From an uncultured Oceanospirillaceae bacterium (GTDB lineage Bacteria; Pseudomonadota; Gammaproteobacteria; Pseudomonadales; Balneatricaceae), in assembly GCA_946221045.1 (NCBI GenBank), contig CAMIIY010000048.1, positions 1 to 9,734 on the forward strand: 9,734 nt of DNA, given 5' to 3'. Shown in pieces: positions 5,379-9,734 of this stretch (its first letter is position 1; every line of letters starts with the position of its first letter). The position numbers and the translations under genes were made by a program. The notes beneath the pieces were generated by a model that saw nothing but the letters and a program-made list of their open reading frames with translations, did not search any database and was not told the origin of the DNA.

Positions 5379-7933
5379 TGCAGCATCAAGCAGACCAGAC
5401 ACCGGCTGGATGCACACTGAATATTTCGGGTGCAGGTTGTCAGAGTTGTGTAGCTAAGATCGAACAGGCGTTATCTCAGGTGGAGGGTGTCAGTTCGGCT
5501 GAGATGGATTTTGCAACCCGTCGGGTAAGCGTTGCCGGTGATGTTATGCCTGACAGGCTGATTGCTGCGGTTGAAAGCCTGGGTTACGGTGCGACAGTTT
5601 CGTTTAACCAGTCGTCAGCAGCAATAAAGTCCTCTTCTGAGCCGCAACCGGTCATACCTCATGAGCCCTCTGTGTCAGCCGCCGCAACGGGTGAGGCGAT
5701 TTCACTGCTGATCGATGGCGCAAGCTGTGCCAGCTGTGTTAGCAAAATAGAGAAAGCGCTCAAAGCGGTGCCCGGGGTACGGGACGCGAGCATGAATCTG
5801 GCGGAGCATAGTGCATCCGTACAGGGACGAGTGCCGCTGGAGCAACTCATCAGAGCGGTAGAGTCTGCCGGTTATCAGGCGCGCCCGAGAGGCGATATCG
5901 CTGACAGTGATCTGTTGGATGAAAAAGCCGAAGCAGACCAGGCCTATTACCGCAAACTGATGCGGGATATGGTTATCGCGCTGGGACTGGGTGTGCCGCT
6001 GATGATCTATGGTCTGTTTATCGGCGAGATGACAGTGACCACTCAGGGTGAACGGCTGGCCTGGCTGGGGGTCGGCGGGCTGACGCTGGCGGTGATGCTG
6101 TTATCGGGCCGCCATTTCTATCTAGGTGCCTGGAAATCCCTGCGCAGTCATAACGCCAATATGGATACTCTGATTGCACTGGGTACGGGTACCGCCTGGT
6201 GTTATTCAATGCTGGTGCTGTTGTTCCCGCAGTGGCTGCCGGAGATGGCCCGGCATGTTTATTTTGAAGCCACCGCAATGATCATCGGGCTCGTCAATTT
6301 GGGGTTGGCACTGGAAGTGCGGGCCCGGGGCCGGACGTCTGAAGCGATCAGACGCTTAATTGGGCTGCAGGCGAAAACCGCGCGGGTGCTGCGCAGCGGT
6401 CAGGAAGTCGATATCCCAATTGAAGCCGTGCAACTGGGTGATCGCGTGCGGGTTCGGCCCGGGGAAAAAATTCCGGTGGATGGTAAGGTGGTGGAAGGCA
6501 GTTCCACGGTGGATGAATCCATGCTCACCGGCGAACCAATTCCGGTCGCAAAAGCCAGTGGCGATGACGTAGTGGGTGGAGCGCTGAATAAAACCGGTAC
6601 TCTGTTATTTCAGGCCACCCGGGTGGGTAAGGACACGGCCCTGGCGCGGATTATTGGCATGGTCAAACAGGCGCAGAATTCAAAACCTCCGATTGGACGG
6701 CTGGCCGATGTTGTGGCCGGGTATTTTGTGCCGGCCATCATGATACTTGCAGTGTTAAGTGCACTGATCTGGTTGAATTTTGGCCCTGACCCGGTGGTTG
6801 CGTTTGCCGTTGTGTCTGCCACCACTGTACTGATTATCGCCTGCCCTTGTGCGCTGGGGCTGGCAACGCCCATGTCGGTCATGGTCGGTGTGGGTAAGGC
6901 GGCTGAAGCCGGTGTACTGATTCGTAATGGGCACGCACTGCAGACGGCTTCCACAATCACCGCCATGGTGCTGGATAAAACCGGTACGATTACCGAAGGC
7001 TCGCCTAAGGTTACCGAAATCGCTCTGACCGCCGATCTGGACGAAACCGAAGTGCTGCGGCTGGCTGCAAGTCTGGAGCAGGGCTCTGAACACCCATTGG
7101 CTGAATCCATTGTTGAGTCCGCCCGCAACCGGGGCATTCAGCTCAGCCCGGTAGCCGGTTTTGAAGCTGTCGCTGGCAAGGGCGTGGCGGGCAACGTAGG
7201 TAACCAGGTGTTGCTGTTCGGTAATGACACGCTGATGCAGCAGCATAATGTGGCGATAGATAGCCAGGTTGAACAGGCCGGGCGGATGGCCCGGCAGGGG
7301 CAAACACCGATGTACCTTGCGCTGGACGGTAAGCTGGTGGCGCTGGTGGCTGTGTCCGATCCGGTCAAGCCGGACTCGGTGGCGGCGATCAAACGGCTGC
7401 AGAATTCGGGTATTCGGGTGGTGATGCTGACCGGTGATAATCGGGTCACTGCGGAAGCGGTGGCGGCCCAGGTGGGTATCCACGAAGTCTTTGCCGGGGT
7501 GCTGCCGGAGCAGAAATCCGACAAGGTAGCGGAGCTGCAGCGGCAGGGAGAGATCGTCGGTATGAGCGGTGACGGGATTAATGATGCACCGGCACTGGCA
7601 CTGGCCGATGTGGGTTTTGCGATCGGTACCGGTACCGATGTGGCCATTGAAAGTGCGGATATCACCCTGATGCGAGGCTCGTTGCACGGCCTGGCTGATG
7701 CGATTGCTGTCAGTCGGGCAACGTTACGCAATATCCGTCAAAACCTCTTAGGGGCCTTTATCTATAACGTGGCAGGCATTCCTGTTGCGGCCGGTGTGCT
7801 ATACCCGCTATTTGGCATTTTGCTGAGCCCGGTGATTGCCGGTGCTGCCATGGCTTTTTCTTCACTGACGGTGGTGAGCAATGCCAACCGACTCAGGTTG
7901 TTTAAGCCGCAGGTCACAGGGAAGGAGGGGTAA
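5378..7933 (+). CDS. copA: Cu+-exporting P1B-1-type ATPase with two N-terminal metal-binding domains
   Basis: The 851-residue pump drives Cu+ from the cytoplasm to the periplasm using ATP. Two heavy-metal-associated domains stand at the N-terminus, with CxxC pairs C21/C24 and C117/C120; in both the usual Met before the first Cys is replaced (GAGCQSC and GASCASC). Then follow the membrane helices, the actuator TGE at 384-386, the CPC transport motif at 489-491, the phosphorylation motif DKTGT from D533, the nucleotide-binding HP at 572-573, TGDN at 685-688 and GDGINDAP from 731. The last two helices carry YN...[11 protein letters not shown] and [17 protein letters not shown], which mark Cu+ specificity. 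It shares the name copA with the oxidase but is unrelated to it. GAGGAGA (5364-5370) sets the start. The gap to the cupredoxin gene is 2 bases. Confidence 0.97.
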   Translation: MQHQADQTPAGCTLNISGAGCQSCVAKIEQALSQVEGVSSAEMDFATRRVSVAGDVMPDRLIAAVESLGYGATVSFNQSSAAIKSSSEPQPVIPHEPSVSAAATGEAISLLIDGASCASCVSKIEKALKAVPGVRDASMNLAEHSASVQGRVPLEQLIRAVESAGYQARPRGDIADSDLLDEKAEADQAYYRKLMRDMVIALGLGVPLMIYGLFIGEMTVTTQGERLAWLGVGGLTLAVMLLSGRHFYLGAWKSLRSHNANMDTLIALGTGTAWCYSMLVLLFPQWLPEMARHVYFEATAMIIGLVNLGLALEVRARGRTSEAIRRLIGLQAKTARVLRSGQEVDIPIEAVQLGDRVRVRPGEKIPVDGKVVEGSSTVDESMLTGEPIPVAKASGDDVVGGALNKTGTLLFQATRVGKDTALARIIGMVKQAQNSKPPIGRLADVVAGYFVPAIMILAVLSALIWLNFGPDPVVAFAVVSATTVLIIACPCALGLATPMSVMVGVGKAAEAGVLIRNGHALQTASTITAMVLDKTGTITEGSPKVTEIALTADLDETEVLRLAASLEQGSEHPLAESIVESARNRGIQLSPVAGFEAVAGKGVAGNVGNQVLLFGNDTLMQQHNVAIDSQVEQAGRMARQGQTPMYLALDGKLVALVAVSDPVKPDSVAAIKRLQNSGIRVVMLTGDNRVTAEAVAAQVGIHEVFAGVLPEQKSDKVAELQRQGEIVGMSGDGINDAPALALADVGFAIGTGTDVAIESADITLMRGSLHGLADAIAVSRATLRNIRQNLLGAFIYNVAGIPVAAGVLYPLFGILLSPVIAGAAMAFSSLTVVSNANRLRLFKPQVTGKEG

Positions 7934-7935
7934 TC

Positions 7936-8295
7936 ATGCTGTGGGCGAATATTGTCGGTCTACTGTTGATTGGGCTGATTATCTGGTGGTTCTGGTTGTA
8001 TAACGGCGAAGCGAAACCTCGTCAGGCTGTTGATACAGTCACTATTACATTGGTGGATGGTGTCTATCAGCCTGCCAGAATAGAAGTGCCAGCGAACACG
8101 CCGCTGCAATTGCGTTTTTTACGCAAAGACCCCTCTCCCTGCGCCGGTGTCGTGATATTTGATCAACTGGAGCTGAGTGAAGAGCTGCCGCTGGATCAGC
8201 CTCTGGATATCACACTGCAGCCCCTTGCGCCCGGGCGTTACACCTTTGCCTGTCAGATGCGGATGTACCGGGGTGAACTGATCGTAGAAGCCTGA
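7936..8295 (+). CDS. Membrane-anchored cupredoxin-like protein
   Basis: The 119-residue protein has one N-terminal membrane segment (about residues 4-22), leaving a roughly 90-residue domain that would face the periplasm. That domain has the look of the cupredoxin-like family: VDGVYQPARIEVPANTPLQLRF (about 40-61), then Cys69, and near the end PGRYTFACQMRMYRGELIV with Cys106, Met108 and Met110. Cys and Met residues in this arrangement are likely copper ligands; the site differs from a classic blue-copper Cys/His/Met set, since no His is present. The gene begins 2 bases after the ATPase stop with AGGAGG (7923-7928) as ribosome site, so the two are almost surely co-translated. I infer that it takes Cu+ from the ATPase or passes it to the oxidase. 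The family-level call is firmer than the role. Confidence 0.82.
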   Translation: MLWANIVGLLLIGLIIWWFWLYNGEAKPRQAVDTVTITLVDGVYQPARIEVPANTPLQLRFLRKDPSPCAGVVIFDQLELSEELPLDQPLDITLQPLAPGRYTFACQMRMYRGELIVEA

Positions 8296-8321
8296 ATCGC
8301 TCAGCCTCGAGCGGATTCAGG
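8291..8321. terminator. Hairpin shared by convergent genes, possible bidirectional terminator
   Basis: CCTGAATC (8291-8298) pairs with GATTCAGG (8314-8321), continued inward by GCTC (8299-8302) with GAGC (8309-8312), one unpaired G (8313) and a 6-base loop. The 12-bp stem covers the stop codon of the cupredoxin gene (8293-8295) and that of the LysR gene (8301-8303). No clear U-tract follows on either strand, so it may stop transcription weakly, need a cofactor, or mainly protect mRNA 3' ends. Confidence 0.5.
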
Positions 8322-9218
8322 TGCGCTATCGGATGCCTCATTTGCGGTGGCGTTTCTCAGATGTTCGGCCAGATAATCGACCAGCATCCGCACTTTTGTC
8401 GACAGGTGACGATTTTGTGGATATACCGCCCATATGCCTTCGCCGGTTTGCTGGTACTCACTTAGCACCGGCACCAGACTGCCGTTCCGGATTAATTCAA
8501 CCACGTAGTAGTCGGGTAACTGTACCAGTCCCAGTCCTTTACGTGCGGCATCCAGCAATGCTTCGCCACTGTTGCAGCGGATGTTGCCCCTGACTTTGAT
8601 ATGCCGCTCATGTCCACGTTCCTGAAACCGCCAGTAATCCAACGTGCCCAGCAGGCAGTTGTGCTGGTTCAGTTCCGACAGGTGGCTGGGGGCCGGATGT
8701 TTTGCCAGATAATCCGGTGAGGCGCAGACATAAAGTTTACGGGGCGCAAGTCGTCTCGCCATCAGGCTGGAATCTTCCAGCTTGCCCAAGCGAATCGCCA
8801 GATCAAAACCGCCTTCAATCAAATCCAGCTGTTTGTTGGTCAGAAACAGCTGTACCTCAAGTTCAGGGTACTCGGCCAGAAAATCGTGCAACAGTGGGGC
8901 GATACGTGACTGGCCGTAGGTGGTGGGTGCAGTGATCTTAAGGCTGCCGCGTGGGGTCTGTTGCAGGTCCTGCAGTGAGCGCTCGGCTGTTTCCAGACCA
9001 TCCAGCAGTTGCCGGCAATGCTGATAATAGAAACGGCCTGCTTCGGTGATGCTGACTTTGCGGGTGGTGCGGTAAAGCAGCTTGCTCGAGAGGCGGTTTT
9101 CCAGCTTGCTCACTTGCCGGCTGACCTGAGCGGTGGATATATTCAATTGTCGGGCCGCGGCGGTGAAACTGCCTGTTTCGGCGACGGCCACAAATTCACA
9201 GACGCCTTCCCAATTCAT
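8301..9218 (-). CDS. LysR-type transcriptional regulator, probably of the adjacent adhC
   Basis: The 305-residue protein has the LysR winged helix-turn-helix at the N-terminus (GSFTAAARQLNISTAQVSRQ at 16-35, then LENRLSSKLLYRTTRKVSITEAG) and a periplasmic-binding-protein-like effector domain from about residue 90 to 290. Its tail is polar and low in complexity. AGGTGAG on the minus strand lies a few bases ahead of the ATG and supports the start. The gene is divergent from adhC with about 100 AT-rich bases between, the usual layout of a LysR regulator and its target. In Pseudomonas a LysR gene next to adhC (gfnR) controls glutathione-dependent formaldehyde detoxification; this may be its counterpart, by position. 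It faces the copper operon tail to tail, so control of copper genes is less likely. Confidence 0.93.
   Translation of the reverse strand: MNWEGVCEFVAVAETGSFTAAARQLNISTAQVSRQVSKLENRLSSKLLYRTTRKVSITEAGRFYYQHCRQLLDGLETAERSLQDLQQTPRGSLKITAPTTYGQSRIAPLLHDFLAEYPELEVQLFLTNKQLDLIEGGFDLAIRLGKLEDSSLMARRLAPRKLYVCASPDYLAKHPAPSHLSELNQHNCLLGTLDYWRFQERGHERHIKVRGNIRCNSGEALLDAARKGLGLVQLPDYYVVELIRNGSLVPVLSEYQQTGEGIWAVYPQNRHLSTKVRMLVDYLAEHLRNATANEASDSAPESARG

Positions 9219-9734
<516 letters not shown>

Noticed and set aside
6755..7687. Long minus-strand open frame (310 codons) opposite the ATPase gene
   Set aside because: It lies wholly antisense to a textbook Cu+-ATPase, its translation shows no recognisable domain, and other long frames of this kind also occur antisense to genes here, as expected with this base composition.

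Overview
The window carries a compact copper-handling gene cluster from a proteobacterium, most likely a marine-type gammaproteobacterium (Oceanospirillales-like). That placement is an inference from the overall style of the proteins and from the class III alcohol dehydrogenase/LysR neighbour pair; no rRNA or other phylogenetic marker is present. Gene density is high, the codon and base composition look uniform from copC to the LysR gene, and I see no insertion sequence, tRNA, CRISPR array or phage gene.

Layout. Positions 1-260 are non-coding and unusually rich in short perfect inverted repeats and in the pentamer ACTGT/ACAGT; this is the likely control region of the cluster. Eight genes then run rightward: a secreted Cys/His/Met-rich small protein (261-668), a DUF411 metal-binding protein (744-1229), copC (1263-1610), copD (1639-2526), the multicopper oxidase copA (2630-4609), the outer-membrane protein copB (4620-5324), a Cu+-exporting P1B-type ATPase (5378-7933) and a membrane-anchored cupredoxin (7936-8295). 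Gaps are 2 to 103 bases, and every gene after the first has a recognisable Shine-Dalgarno sequence, so one operon is likely. A bulged 12-bp hairpin at 8291-8321 spans the two converging stop codons and probably marks its end. On the minus strand lies a LysR-type regulator (8301-9218), divergent from a glutathione-dependent formaldehyde dehydrogenase gene (adhC, from 9320) that runs off the window.

How the genes fit together (inference from known families). The ATPase moves Cu+ from cytoplasm to periplasm. The cupredoxin encoded two bases downstream is well placed to receive it. The Tat-exported multicopper oxidase can oxidise Cu+ to the less harmful Cu2+ and carries a large Met/His-rich loop. 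CopC, DUF411 and the first-gene product are candidate periplasmic metal binders, CopD is the inner-membrane partner of CopC, and CopB sits in the outer membrane. No CopRS/CusRS two-component system or CueR-type regulator is encoded here, so the controlling regulator must lie elsewhere.

No wholly new system is evident. The points most worth a second look are the repeat-rich leader, the Cys-rich first gene, a one-residue-shorter type 1 copper loop plus a 102-residue Met/His linker in the multicopper oxidase, the stand-alone cupredoxin, and a possible alternative-pairing switch with a 12-codon upstream ORF at the start of the ATPase gene.
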